Part shown: one piece after another, positions 16,200 to 26,700 of the stretch | How the letters are laid out: each line of letters begins with the position of its first letter | Position numbering within the stretch: the first letter of the stretch is position 1 | Source of the DNA: Planctomycetota bacterium | Lineage (GTDB): Bacteria; Planctomycetota; Planctomycetia; Pirellulales; UBA7805 | NCBI GenBank assembly: GCA_021413705.1 | Contig: JAIOPX010000032.1 | Coordinates: 1-37,838 of the forward strand | Reading direction: 5' to 3' | Length of the DNA: 37,838 bases | Made by a program: the position numbers and the translations under genes | Notes under the pieces: generated by a model | Databases searched by the model: none | The model's input: only the letters and a program-made list of their open reading frames with translations | What the model was told of the DNA's origin: nothing

Positions 16200-17639
16200 T
16201 CACAACAGCGGACTCAGCAGCTTCGCACAGTTGTCCGCCAACCGACGTAAGCGTGATCGTTTGATCCACGCTTCCAATTCCAGCGGCACCGATTGCTGGA
16301 GGTAGAGCCGCTGGGCGAAGCGCAGCGCGGCGGTCACTTCGGCGCCGTAGCCGAGCATGTTGAGCTCGAAGTTGAGATAGAAAGAACGGATGTCAAAGTT
16401 GCCGGAGCCGACCAGCGCCAGCGCGTCGTCCACGGTCATTGTCTTGGCGTGCAACAGGCCGTCGGTGTGCAAGTGTACCAGGGCTCCCAACCGCAGGAAC
16501 CGCTCGTAGTAGGCCCGGCTGGCGGCTGCGACCAGAATCTGGTCGCAGCGCTGTGGCACGATCAGTTCCACTTTGACGCCCCGCAGCACGGCGCATTCCA
16601 GCGCTTGCAGCAAGGCGTCGTCTGGCACGAGATACGGCGATGTGATGATCACATGCCGCTGGGCAGTGTAGAGAGCGGTCACCACCAGCCGCTGATAGTT
16701 TTCCGTGGGAAAGTTCGGACCGCTGGGCAAGGTCTGGGCGGCCACTTCGCCGCATACTTCGGGCGTGGGAAAAAAATGCGGGTCGTCGAGCAATTGCCCC
16801 GCCTCGCTGTACCAGTCTTCCAAGAACACCTGCTGAAGCTGCAGCACGATCGGGCCGCGGCCGCGGAGCATCATGTCGTGCCACTCCAGATCCTTATGCC
16901 CGTAGTTGGCGTTGACGATGTTCTGCGAGCCGGTGTAGGCAATGTGTCCGTCGATGACCGCCAGCTTGCGGTGATTGCGCAAGTCGATCCGGGCAAACCA
17001 CATTCGCACCAGTCCCACCGGGAGCATGGGATGGATTTCGATCCCCTGCTCGCGCATCTGCGGAGCCAGCTTCTTGAACAACAGGCGTGAACCAACGGCA
17101 TCGACCAACACGCGGCATTTCACGCCGCGCTTAGCTGCCCTGGCGAGCGCGCCGGTGACGCGTTGCCCCGTGGCGTCGTCGGCGTAGATGTAGAACATCA
17201 AGTGGACGTGGTGCCAGGCATTGTCGATGTCGGCAATCAGCCGCTCGACCATGGCGTCGGTTTGCGTCAGCAGTTCCACCTGGTTGCCGCCGAGAATGGG
17301 CATCTCACCCAGCCGTTCGGCCAGCGCCACCAGCGGCGCCTGCTCGGGGGAGACGGCGGGGTGGACTACGTGCCGTTGCTGAGCGCCGATGGCGCTGAGC
17401 GCACGGATCTTGGGGGACACCAGGGCATGCTCCCGGATCCGCCGCCGCGGGAGGCGGTTTTCACCGATGAGCAGATAGAACGCCAATCCGATCCAGGGTT
17501 GAAAAAAGATCACCATCAGCCACGCCATGGCCGGAGTGGCCGGCCGACGCTGCACCACGATCGGCACCATGATCAGCCGCACGATCCATTCGCTGATCAG
17601 GTAGTAGGTGGCGAAGGACCAGTCGAAAGGGTTGGGCAT
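16200..17639 (-). CDS. cls: Cardiolipin synthase (phospholipase D family)
   Basis: The enzyme joins two phosphatidylglycerols to cardiolipin and glycerol at the inner membrane. Two N-terminal membrane segments (about 8-28 and 37-58, with MAWLMVIFFQPWIGLAFYLL) are followed by two HKD motifs: His223-Lys225-Asp230 (HRKLAVID) and His397-Lys399-Asp404 (HAKTMTVD). Each is trailed by the usual GSQN or GSGNFD block. The 479 residues are the normal length for bacterial ClsA-type enzymes. The ATG at 17639 lies next to a short CAGGGGT tandem repeat. PfkB upstream ends 26 bases away, so co-transcription is likely. Confidence 0.92.
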   Translation of the reverse strand: MPNPFDWSFATYYLISEWIVRLIMVPIVVQRRPATPAMAWLMVIFFQPWIGLAFYLLIGENRLPRRRIREHALVSPKIRALSAIGAQQRHVVHPAVSPEQAPLVALAERLGEMPILGGNQVELLTQTDAMVERLIADIDNAWHHVHLMFYIYADDATGQRVTGALARAAKRGVKCRVLVDAVGSRLLFKKLAPQMREQGIEIHPMLPVGLVRMWFARIDLRNHRKLAVIDGHIAYTGSQNIVNANYGHKDLEWHDMMLRGRGPIVLQLQQVFLEDWYSEAGQLLDDPHFFPTPEVCGEVAAQTLPSGPNFPTENYQRLVVTALYTAQRHVIITSPYLVPDDALLQALECAVLRGVKVELIVPQRCDQILVAAASRAYYERFLRLGALVHLHTDGLLHAKTMTVDDALALVGSGNFDIRSFYLNFELNMLGYGAEVTAALRFAQRLYLQQSVPLELEAWIKRSRLRRLADNCAKLLSPLL

Positions 17640-17649
17640 GGAGGAGAGG

Positions 17650-17674
17650 GATCAGGGGTCAGGGGTCAGGGATC
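17650..17674. repeat. GATCAGGGGTCAGGGGTCAG short tandem repeat
   Basis: Roughly three copies of a CAGGGGT-type unit lie between pfkB and cls. The stop codon of the PfkB gene (17666-17668) falls inside the repeat, so its last residues are repeat-derived. Confidence 0.6.
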
Positions 17675-18586
17675 GGAATAGGAGGAAAGGGAATTCGCCA
17701 ACACTTCTTTCAGTGCCGGAATCGAGGTTCTTCCGCCCGGCCGGGTGACGCTGATGGCGGCGGTGCGCGAGGAGAATTTTAGATTCTCTTCCAGGGACAT
17801 CCCCTGGAGCATTCCGTAGGCAAACGCTCCGTGAAAAATATCCCCGGCGGCCGTGGTATCCACCGCAGTCACCTTGGGGGCGGGCATGTGCCGTACTCCT
17901 CCTGGAACGCCATAGAACAAGCCCCGCTCGCCGAGTGTAACGACAACTTCTGCTCCGGGTTTGGCCACTTTTTGGATCGCGGCAATCGCCCGCTCTTGCC
18001 CCTCGGGTGTGTCGCAACTTGATTGTCCGGTAATTTGTTTGGCAAAACCTTCGGAGGCCACGATGTAGTCCACCTTGGGGACGAGCGTGATGGTTCCTTC
18101 GTAGAGCGAACCGGCGTCGATGACGGTCTTGGCGTTGGGATAGCGCCGCCCGGCATCGAGCGCCGCCTGCACAGCATGGCCATCGTAAAGCATCACACGC
18201 GGCTGGGCGGCGGCGAGTTTGTCCGGGTCGAGCCGCACATGGTCTCCCTTGATAGTGCGATTGATGATCGTACGGCTCCCACCCTGGACGTTGACCAGAA
18301 TGGCGGAGAGCGACGTGGCAAAACCTTTGCGCACTTCCAGCAGCGACGTATCGGCGCCGATCTGGCGCATTTCCTCGACGATGGCGTGGCCGTAGGGATC
18401 GTCACCGACCAGCGCCGCCAGGCCACAGGGAACGCCCCACTTGGCCAGGAGAAACGCCGCGTTAGCCGCCGGCCCGCCGCCGCACTCGACCATGCTCTCC
18501 ACCGGCACCTTGGTGTTCTCCGTGGGAAAGCGGTCCATCGAGTAAATCAAATCATAGGCCGCATGGCCGACGCAGAGGATATCCAT
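17666..18586 (-). CDS. PfkB family sugar/nucleoside kinase
   Basis: Two PfkB signatures are present: ECGGGPAANAAFLLAKWG near residues 34-51 and AVDTTAAGDIFHGAF at 241-255. In the latter the usual DTTGAGD is DTTAAGD; Asp249 is the expected catalytic base, and the second Gly-to-Ala change lies in the anion hole. It phosphorylates a sugar or nucleoside (ribokinase superfamily); the substrate is not readable. I chose the ATG at 18586 (306 residues), since the upstream extension to 18727 is unlike the family. The C-terminus runs into a tandem repeat. It is followed closely by cls on the same strand. Confidence 0.87.
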   Translation of the reverse strand: MDILCVGHAAYDLIYSMDRFPTENTKVPVESMVECGGGPAANAAFLLAKWGVPCGLAALVGDDPYGHAIVEEMRQIGADTSLLEVRKGFATSLSAILVNVQGGSRTIINRTIKGDHVRLDPDKLAAAQPRVMLYDGHAVQAALDAGRRYPNAKTVIDAGSLYEGTITLVPKVDYIVASEGFAKQITGQSSCDTPEGQERAIAAIQKVAKPGAEVVVTLGERGLFYGVPGGVRHMPAPKVTAVDTTAAGDIFHGAFAYGMLQGMSLEENLKFSSRTAAISVTRPGGRTSIPALKEVLANSLSSYSDP

Positions 18587-18783
18587 GGGGGAATAAATGC
18601 GGAGTGGGAAATGGGGAAGGTGGAATGGAGATTTTAGCAGAGTTTCGGAGCTAAGTCGCGGGCGCGAACAGTCGAGTATTGAAGAAGGAAGTGAAGCAGT
18701 AAAATCAGTAGATTGCAACGTACCCACATAAACTTCAGCAACGAAAATGGACGTACTCGTTGAACTGGCAAGCGAGTGCCGTA

Positions 18784-21700
18784 TTAAAGTGTTTGCTCGA
18801 ACAATACATCGTTAGTAAAATGCTGCCTTGCCAGCTCCACAAGGTGCAGGTGGTGCGTGAATAGGATAACTTGGGTGCGACGCGAAAACTCCGAAAGCAC
18901 CTGGAGCGTGGCTAAGGCGCGATCATTGTCGAACTTGATCAACACATCGTCAACAACCAGAGGCATCGGCTCATGATGCTCCAGCCAGTGCGCCAGATAG
19001 CCCAGGCGCAACGCGAAATATATCTGGTCAGCGGTTCCCTCACTCATGCTGGCGATTGGCAGGCCACTGTTGGTTCCCGCGCGAATGCCGACCAGGATGG
19101 GGCGGTCCTTATCGTCGTAGTCGATCCTTAACCCGGAAAACGCCCCTTTCGTCAATGCGCGGAATACTTCGCCGGCACGGCTGAGAACCGGACCCTGGTT
19201 GCGCTCGTTGAATCGCTCGATCGCGCGCCGAAGAATGACCGCCGCGAGTTTCACCCGCGCATATTCCACGGCCTGCTCCTCGATTTGAGCCAGATCAGAC
19301 TGGACGCGCGCACTGAGTTCAATGGCTTTGTCCGGGTCCGCGCCTATGGCATTAAGCTTTACTCGCTGTTCGCCAATTGTCTCGGCCAGCTTGAGTCGCT
19401 GTGCGTCAAGCTCAGTCGCCTTGTCCTTGCACGCCTGCAACTCACCGTTCAAAGTATCTGCATCCTTTTGCTGAACCTCCCGCTCCAGTTCATCGATAGT
19501 TTCTCCGGCAGTGAGCGGAATCAACGATTGCTCAACCTCTCGAAGCTGATTCTTGATTCCGACCACCTCTTGCGACAAACGCCAACATTCATCGAGTTCG
19601 TCAGGGGAATCACAACCGGCTTCCTGGCAAAGCGCCTGGAGCGCTGCCTGGCTTCTCGTGATCCTCGTTTCGATGCCGCGAAGTTGCTCTTCAAGCTTGC
19701 TTTTTCGCTCCTGAAGATCGGCCTGTTTCTGGCTGGCCGCCTCGGCCGCGCGGAGCAAATCGATGAGCCTTTGCGCGGCGACATCCACTTCCGGAAGTAG
19801 TCCTTCCAGGCCGCATGCGGTCCATAACGGGCTAAGACGGGCCGCGAACTTCTCCGCGTCCGCGGCAATGGCGACAGCACGATCTTCGCTTTGCCTGACC
19901 TCGCGGAAATTGTCGAACATCACTTCCAGTCGATCGATGGCTTCGTTGAGTTGATCGGGCGTGGCGTCGGCCGGTAGTCCCAGTGGCTCAACGGCTGGCC
20001 CCCAATGGTTTTTCCACGCGTCGAGACCATCAAGCTTCGATTGCAGTTCCTCCTCGAGCTTTGTCAATTCGCCGCGCTGGCGGCGAAGATTCTTCTCCAG
20101 TTGCTGGCGGTCGCGGGCGGCCTCTTCCCACCGCTTGACTAGCGCTGCGCCCCTGGCCAGGCCATCCTTGAAGGAAACCTGCGCATCGAGGGGGGCTTGC
20201 CCAAATTCTTCGAGTTGCCGGGATAGAGTTTGCCGAAGTGCGCCCAGCCTGGACGCCAGCTCAAGTTCTCCCGACTGCAATTCTTGCAAGTCGGGAATGC
20301 GATCAACAATTCTCTGGCGATCGGCCTGCCAGGAGCGCATTTCTTTGGGCGTAGCCGGCTCAATGGCCAGTGGTTGCCACAAGGCCTCCCATTGGGTCTG
20401 CATCGTTTGCAGCGATCTGCCGGCCTGAGCGGATTGCTCATCGATTTGCTCGCGTTCATGAGCAACGCGGTGCTGTTGTGCAATCAGACCGGCTTGCTGA
20501 GCAACGCGCTGGGCCTCGCGCCGAAGCCGATCGGCCATCAGGTCGGCTCCGGCGACCGAATGTTCGTAAGCCGTCGCCAGATCATTCGCACCGGGATCGG
20601 CGCGTGCAATGAATTCCGCCTGGGCCTCGCTGCCTGACGCCTCTGATTGCCAAGCGGCACGCACCAGCCGCCAACCCTCGTCACGGATACGGCGCGCATC
20701 AGAGAGGTCGTCTTCGGTCGGCGGCTGGCCCCCGGCATCCCGAAGCTTCTCGATCCCTTCCAAAATACGGCCCAACTCGCCATCTGCTTCTTTGCGCTTC
20801 TTGGCCAGTTCGTCGCTACGGAGTTGCGCCGCCTGGATCTCCCGTTCGTAACGGTCGATCGTCTCTAGAGCGGGAACGGGCAGTCGCTCCAGCTCTTCGA
20901 GCGATCCAGACCAGCGTCCCAACCGAGATAACTGGGCCGATAACTCCCGCTGCAGTTTCTCTCGCTGCCGGACGAGTTTCGCCAGTTCGTCTTCCAGCGA
21001 CGCATGAGGTTGCCATTCGAACAGAGATTGCTTCAAGAGTGTGGTTTCTGGAACCTGCTCCAGGTTCTGCAATGATTCCACGTCGGCCCGAATGTTGTTC
21101 CGCTTGTCGTCGACCTGCTTGGCAAGCCCCCGCTGCTCGGCGATGATCGTCACATGCCGGGCAGCCAGGTTGCGCAGTTCCAGTTTCTGAAGTTGTGAAA
21201 GCTGCAATTGGTCGTGATCGTCCAGCGAGAGGTCTGGACGCACATACCTGAGTATGGCCGCGGCCTTGTCGCGACAACTGTCGATGGCGGGCCGTATGCT
21301 TTCCCGTAAGTCTTTCTGCGCTTTGCGATGTGCTCCCAGTGGATCAGTTAGCTGGTTGATTGCGCCGCGATGCGCTAGTGGCGCTTGCGGGACGTCAAGG
21401 TCACGAAGTGCATCCTCAATACTCTGACGCTCAGACACGGCCTGTTTCCGTTCGCCCTGGGCCGCCGTAGTCTCGATTCGGGCGGCGCTGCAATCCCGGT
21501 GAAAATCAGGACGGAGTTGGGGCATGGGTCGATCCGTTTGTAGCAGTTCAAGCTTGCGGAGCAAATCTCGCCGTCGAGCAAACAGCGGTATGGCGCTGAC
21601 GAACCGTTCAAGCTGCGCCATCCTTTTGCGGATTTCGCCTAATTGCTTGAGGATTCGTTCTTGTTCACCTTCGGCCGAAGTCAGGCCATCGCGGTACTCA

Positions 21701-22323
21701 GAGTACTGTTTGCTGGAAATCTTGATGTCTTTGATCGCCTTCTTCGAGTCGTCCAATTGTCGCATCGCCGCATTCAGCTTGGGAAGCGAACCACTGGACT
21801 TGAAAAGTCCGTCCGCTTCCTTTTCCAGAGCGCGTTGCACCTCGCGAAGATTGGCGATGCCGCCAGCGGCGGCAAAGAGCATCGGACCAATGTCTCCCTC
21901 GAGCAGCGTTATCTGTCGGCCGCCATCGATCAGGCTCTGATAATCAAGTCCGAACATCGATTCAAAAACAGGACGGGTCACGCCTGCCAACAGTTCCAGC
22001 AGCGGTCCTTCGTCAAGCGGCTCGTTCGATCGCGAGTCCAAGAGGGTCTTCGCCTTTCCCTTACGCCGGACAAAGTCAAAGACCTGCCCATCGCGGCGGG
22101 ACAAAGCAATGCCAATCCTCATGTCGCGATGGTCATGAACAAAATTATCTAGCGACTGCGTGGGCACGCCGTACAGGGCGTCTCGGAGCGCTCGGAGCGC
22201 CGAACTCTTGCCTGCTTCGTTCGCACCAAAGACGATGTGCAATCCTTCCTGGCCGCGGTCGAAGTTCAACCGTTTTTCTGTGAACGGTCCGAAAGCTTTC
22301 AAGTCCAAATGCAGAATCTTCAT
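18784..22323 (-). CDS. yhaN: YhaN-type SMC/Rad50-like ATPase
   Basis: This 1179-residue ABC-ATPase belongs to the Rad50/SbcC-like YhaN family. Walker A is GANEAGKSS (33-41), right after MKILHLDLKAFGPF. The C-terminal lobe has the signature SEGTADQIYFALRL (about 1091-1104), Walker B LVVDDVLIKFD (about 1120-1130) and H-loop FTHHLH. Between lies about 900 residues of Leu/Glu/Arg/Gln-rich coiled coil without an obvious CxxC zinc hook. Rad50-type proteins hold DNA ends for their Mre11-type nuclease. It starts within the stop of yhaO (four-base overlap), which points to a complex. Lacking a zinc hook separates it from SbcC and supports YhaN. Confidence 0.9.
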   Translation of the reverse strand: MKILHLDLKAFGPFTEKRLNFDRGQEGLHIVFGANEAGKSSALRALRDALYGVPTQSLDNFVHDHRDMRIGIALSRRDGQVFDFVRRKGKAKTLLDSRSNEPLDEGPLLELLAGVTRPVFESMFGLDYQSLIDGGRQITLLEGDIGPMLFAAAGGIANLREVQRALEKEADGLFKSSGSLPKLNAAMRQLDDSKKAIKDIKISSKQYSEYRDGLTSAEGEQERILKQLGEIRKRMAQLERFVSAIPLFARRRDLLRKLELLQTDRPMPQLRPDFHRDCSAARIETTAAQGERKQAVSERQSIEDALRDLDVPQAPLAHRGAINQLTDPLGAHRKAQKDLRESIRPAIDSCRDKAAAILRYVRPDLSLDDHDQLQLSQLQKLELRNLAARHVTIIAEQRGLAKQVDDKRNNIRADVESLQNLEQVPETTLLKQSLFEWQPHASLEDELAKLVRQREKLQRELSAQLSRLGRWSGSLEELERLPVPALETIDRYEREIQAAQLRSDELAKKRKEADGELGRILEGIEKLRDAGGQPPTEDDLSDARRIRDEGWRLVRAAWQSEASGSEAQAEFIARADPGANDLATAYEHSVAGADLMADRLRREAQRVAQQAGLIAQQHRVAHEREQIDEQSAQAGRSLQTMQTQWEALWQPLAIEPATPKEMRSWQADRQRIVDRIPDLQELQSGELELASRLGALRQTLSRQLEEFGQAPLDAQVSFKDGLARGAALVKRWEEAARDRQQLEKNLRRQRGELTKLEEELQSKLDGLDAWKNHWGPAVEPLGLPADATPDQLNEAIDRLEVMFDNFREVRQSEDRAVAIAADAEKFAARLSPLWTACGLEGLLPEVDVAAQRLIDLLRAAEAASQKQADLQERKSKLEEQLRGIETRITRSQAALQALCQEAGCDSPDELDECWRLSQEVVGIKNQLREVEQSLIPLTAGETIDELEREVQQKDADTLNGELQACKDKATELDAQRLKLAETIGEQRVKLNAIGADPDKAIELSARVQSDLAQIEEQAVEYARVKLAAVILRRAIERFNERNQGPVLSRAGEVFRALTKGAFSGLRIDYDDKDRPILVGIRAGTNSGLPIASMSEGTADQIYFALRLGYLAHWLEHHEPMPLVVDDVLIKFDNDRALATLQVLSEFSRRTQVILFTHHLHLVELARQHFTNDVLFEQTL

Positions 22324-23585
22324 GCTCCGTCCTCCTGACGTTGGAGCCGTTCCAGAAGCATGGGTGCGATGCCGGCGATGGTTTCACGAAGCCAGTCGGA
22401 CTTGTCCAGCTTCAGCGCGTCTTGCCCCTCCGTCAGTTCATGTGGCAGCTTCCGGCACAATGCTTCCAATTCCCCCGCCAAAACTGCCAACAAGGCATCG
22501 TCGGCCATATATTCCTCCGCCAGCCGCTCGACCTCACCGAGCGGATCATCGGCAAGGCTGCCCAAGTCCGGCTCGCGGGGGGGCCGGGTGCGCGTCTTGA
22601 ACTTCTCAAGCCACACCTGTCCGCCTCCGGCGTTGATTATAACGGCCCGCATGTCCGCCTCCAGTTTTTGGGGGTTTGCCAAGAAACGCGAATGCAACGG
22701 CGTTTGTCCTGTAAGCTCGACACGCAGCGCGAGAGGCATGCCGTCATACTCACCCCGGATCTCTCGTAGCTTTTGATCCAATGCATCCTGCAGATCGCCC
22801 ACAGATTGCAACCCATCTGCCGCCAGATTGATTTGCTCCCACCGAACTACGTCGAGTGCTCGGAATTGCACTTGGCATGAACCCTTGTCATCGGCGTTTA
22901 CGAGCAGCGCTCCCTTGGGGCCGCATTCTCGAATGTGGCGGCCTTGGATGTTTCCCGAAAAAGCAACATACGGATTCTCCAACAACCTTTCCCGCTGGTG
23001 GACATGGCCCAAGCCCCAATAGTCGTATTCCTTCGATCGCAGATCATCCAACGTGCAGGGACAATAACTGTCATGTCCCTCGCGCCCTTCGATGCTGGTG
23101 TGCAACATTCCGATGTTGAACAGGCCTTTGATCGCATTTGGGTAGGCTACGGCCAAATTCTGCGTGACGGATCGGGTGGCGAATCCCTGTCCATGAATAG
23201 CCACGCCGTGCTGTTCAAGCACCCGTGTTTCCGGCTTCTTGGCAGACAGATAATGGACGTTTTTCGGGAGCGGCACGTTTTTTGTCATGTGGCTGGCGGC
23301 GTCGTGATTGCCAGCAATGACGTAAACAGGGATCTCCGCTTCGCGCAGCCGGGTCATTTGCTGGACCATGTACAGTCCCGTCCGCACGTCATCCCAATCG
23401 CCGTCATAGAGATCCCCAGCTACTAGGACGAAGTTAACTTGTTCTTCAAGGGCCAGATCAACGAGATTGCGCAAGGCGCGGCGTGGCGCGGTTCGCAGCA
23501 GTTCGACCGGTGCATCTTCGTATTGTCCAATCCTCTGCAACGGACTGTCCAGATGGATGTCGGCAGCATGAATGAACTTCACCAT
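22320..23585 (-). CDS. yhaO: YhaO-type Mre11-like nuclease
   Basis: A calcineurin-like phosphoesterase of the SbcD/Mre11/YhaO group. Metal-binding motifs are in order: D9-x-H11 (HAADIHLDSP), GDLYDGDW with Asp58, GNHD at 92-95 and later LHTS and GHVH (GLGHVHQRE). The C-terminal 150 residues are a cap domain rich in Leu/Glu, presumably contacting YhaN. The 421 residues match YhaO. The ATG has GGGAGATG upstream. It heads a yhaO-yhaN pair and lies 149 bases after the AddA stop on the same strand, so it may also be part of a longer addBA-yhaON transcript. Confidence 0.9.
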   Translation of the reverse strand: MVKFIHAADIHLDSPLQRIGQYEDAPVELLRTAPRRALRNLVDLALEEQVNFVLVAGDLYDGDWDDVRTGLYMVQQMTRLREAEIPVYVIAGNHDAASHMTKNVPLPKNVHYLSAKKPETRVLEQHGVAIHGQGFATRSVTQNLAVAYPNAIKGLFNIGMLHTSIEGREGHDSYCPCTLDDLRSKEYDYWGLGHVHQRERLLENPYVAFSGNIQGRHIRECGPKGALLVNADDKGSCQVQFRALDVVRWEQINLAADGLQSVGDLQDALDQKLREIRGEYDGMPLALRVELTGQTPLHSRFLANPQKLEADMRAVIINAGGGQVWLEKFKTRTRPPREPDLGSLADDPLGEVERLAEEYMADDALLAVLAGELEALCRKLPHELTEGQDALKLDKSDWLRETIAGIAPMLLERLQRQEDGA

Positions 23586-23734
23586 ATCGTTTCATCTCCC
23601 TACCAAAGATGCTTTGATCTTAACCGTCACCGAATTGTCCATAAATCTCTCGTTTCGCCAGGCACTTCTCGGCGTGACGGGAACACCAGCCAGGACTGAG
23701 TACTTGGTCGTGGGTAATTAGGATGGTATTCCTT

Positions 23735-26700
23735 TCACACCTCCGCCACCACACCCGGCTCTACGAACAACAGCCGCGCACAGACGCATTTCGGATCCAG
23801 CCGATACATCTGGGCCACCGCGTCGCAGTAGGCGGCAAGTTGAGGGCGATAGAAATCGACTTTGGCGGCGATGGCAGCGGGATCGTTCGCGTCGAGTTGG
23901 TCGGTCTTCAGGTCGATGACTTCGGCGGCCAGCCGGCGGCCGTGGCGGCTCATGATGACGATCCGGTCGGCCTGGCCGCCGATCAAGCGGCCGTCACGCC
24001 GGGCCGCGATCCGGCTTTCGCGACGCAGGGATAGGTCCAAGTCGCCTTGCTTTAACTCAGCGGTCACGTCGGAAGGCAACTGGCATCGTTCGTGAAATAA
24101 TGCACCGGTGGCTAGCGCCATTCCGCTCACGTTGGGTGCTTGATACGCCGAGCGCGACAGGGCGGCTTTGATTTCAGTTTTGGCCAGCATGTTGCGGAAG
24201 CGGGCCAAGTGACTCTTTAGTTCGGCTTCGATCTCCGGCCAGCCGTCTCGGCCACCTTCGACTGCCAAGCGGCGGGCAATCCGGGTGAGAGTATCGTCGC
24301 TGAGCCGTTCATTGTGCGCTACTTCATCAAGCCACTGAACCTGCTCAAACCAAGCATGAATCAACTGCCCTCGGCAGCGGGCGGCTGCTCCTTCGGTTCT
24401 TAGCAGGCTCTCGGCCGTGCGTTGCGGACCTCCTTCCAAGCGCGAGGGGCTGTCCGACTCGGCGGCACGTCGCGCGGGGCCGGTGGACGGGGCGAATTGG
24501 ATCGTCACAGGTTGGAGTACAGCCTTCTGGCTGATTTCCGAAACGCAGGCTAAAGCCTGAACTCCAACGGTCCCCATAGTATCCATCACGCTCCGCGTGA
24601 TGCTTTCCTCACGCGGAGCGTGAGGGATACTTTCCTCCCACCACTTCTCCTCGCCACACTGATAGAGCGTGCTGCCGGGCGTCGCAATCTGGCCCGGCGC
24701 CAACGAGGCTCGCAGCAATCCGGCAAATGTCTTGTGCAGCGAGATCTTATCCGCTTTGTCCGGCTTGACGATCATGTACAGCCCCTGCCGGGCCCGGGTA
24801 AGCATCACGTAGAGCAGCGACAACGCCTCGTCCACTGCTAGTTGCGTGTTCTTGGTGAACAGTTCTTGAAACTCCGGCGGCAGCAGCGACTGAATGGCCT
24901 TGCTACGATAGAGACAGACCCGATCTACAGGTTCTCCTGCCCGCGCACGTCCTGCCACATAGGGGCGAGGCTGGCCCAGCATCTTAAAGTCAAGATTAGG
25001 GAGCACGACGGCATCAAACTCCAAGCCCTTCGCTTGATGCACGGTCATCACACGGACCGAAGCCGAAACCGCCTGCTGACGTCGCGTTTCTTCCACAACC
25101 TTCACAAACGCATCCGCACGCAAAGTTGCATCGCGATCGTAGTCGTTGGCCAACTCGATAAGCTGACGCAGGCGGTGCATCTCGCGCGGGTCGCAGCTTG
25201 CGGCCAGACTCTGGCCGAGGCGGCCGATGACGGTCCCATAGCCATCGCTTAACAAATCGCGGCGCACCTCGCGGGCCAGCCGGCAGACCGCGACCATGTC
25301 GCGATCGTCGCTCAGTCCCACCACCGGCCCCAAAGGCGAATGCGCCACATGATAGGCCGAGACGCTGTCACCCGGATGATCGGCCAGCCGCAACAGCGAC
25401 AACACCACGCCCACGGCGGCGGAATCGGTCAGCGGATTGCCCCCTTCCTCGCTGGCATCGACGTGCAGTTTGCGCAACTCGTGGATCATCCGGGCCACGG
25501 TTTGATTGGTGCGCACCAAGACGCCAATCGTGCGGCCCGCCAGGTGGGTCCGCAGGTCGGCAATCTTCTGCGCCGCGAAGCGGAGCGTCGCCAGGTTGGC
25601 ATCTTCACCGTCGTCGGTAGATTCCACGCCGGTCGGCTTCGTCGGCTCCGGGCCGGCAAGCAAGACCGCGTAGCCGGCCAGCTCATTCTTGGCCGTCGTC
25701 TGCTCCGGCATGTTGCCGCACCACGCGGCCACAGGCGCTTCCAAATCTTCCAGGTTGCCGTGGTTCTGGTGCATGGCTGGGCTAAACGCCCGATTGACCG
25801 TTTCCATAATCTGCGGCGCGGAGCGATAGCTTTGGTTCAAATCGCTCTGCTTCAGCGCCGGCAATTCCTGCGTCAACGTGTCGAAGATTTCCGCGATGCC
25901 GCCGCGCCAGCCATAGATGGCCTGCTTGACGTCGCCAACGGCAAACAGCGAACCGGCGGCGGGCCCACTCTGGCAGGCGCGCCGGGCCAGTGGGCGGATG
26001 GCCTGCCACTGCGTGAGCGACGTATCCTGAAATTCGTCCAACAGCAAATGACGCACGTCGGCCTCCAGCCGCCAGGCCAGTCCGCCGGCGGAGTCCAGTG
26101 CGTTGTCATTGGCCACGGCCGACGTGACATCGTCAAAGCGTGCCAACCGGCGGCGGCGTTTGAGCTGGCGATATTCCTGGTCGAATAACTTCAGCATGTC
26201 GGCGGTGGCTTCCGTCTGGCGGGCCAGCCGCAGCAGTTGCACGGCGCGAATATGCTCGATCAATTTCACATAGATGGCGATCGCATCGGCCGGGATCGGT
26301 TTCTTGTAGTAGGCGTTCTCGCCGCTGAGAACCTTGCCGATCAACCCGCCCGCCGCCAGGCTGTCCCAATCGCTGGCCAGCGCCAGTTCCAGTTCTTTTT
26401 CGCGGGCTTTGGCAAACCGCTTGTCCTCGGGAAGCGGCGTGGCGCGCAGTTGCTCGATCAGGTCGGCCAGCCGTTCGTCTCCCAGCGGCGTCGGATGAGG
26501 GAGCTTGCGCCATGCCGGGTCGCCGGATTGGCAAAACAGCGAGTAAAGCTGAGTCACCGTAGACTCGATCAACTCCGTCACGCTCCGCCGCGCCTCACCC
26601 TGGGTCATCAGTTGCAGAAGCCGCACAATCGTCCCTTCACCACCGGCGGCCAGCATGGCCTCAATGGCCTCGTGGCGCACCACCCCGTCTTGCAACTCAT

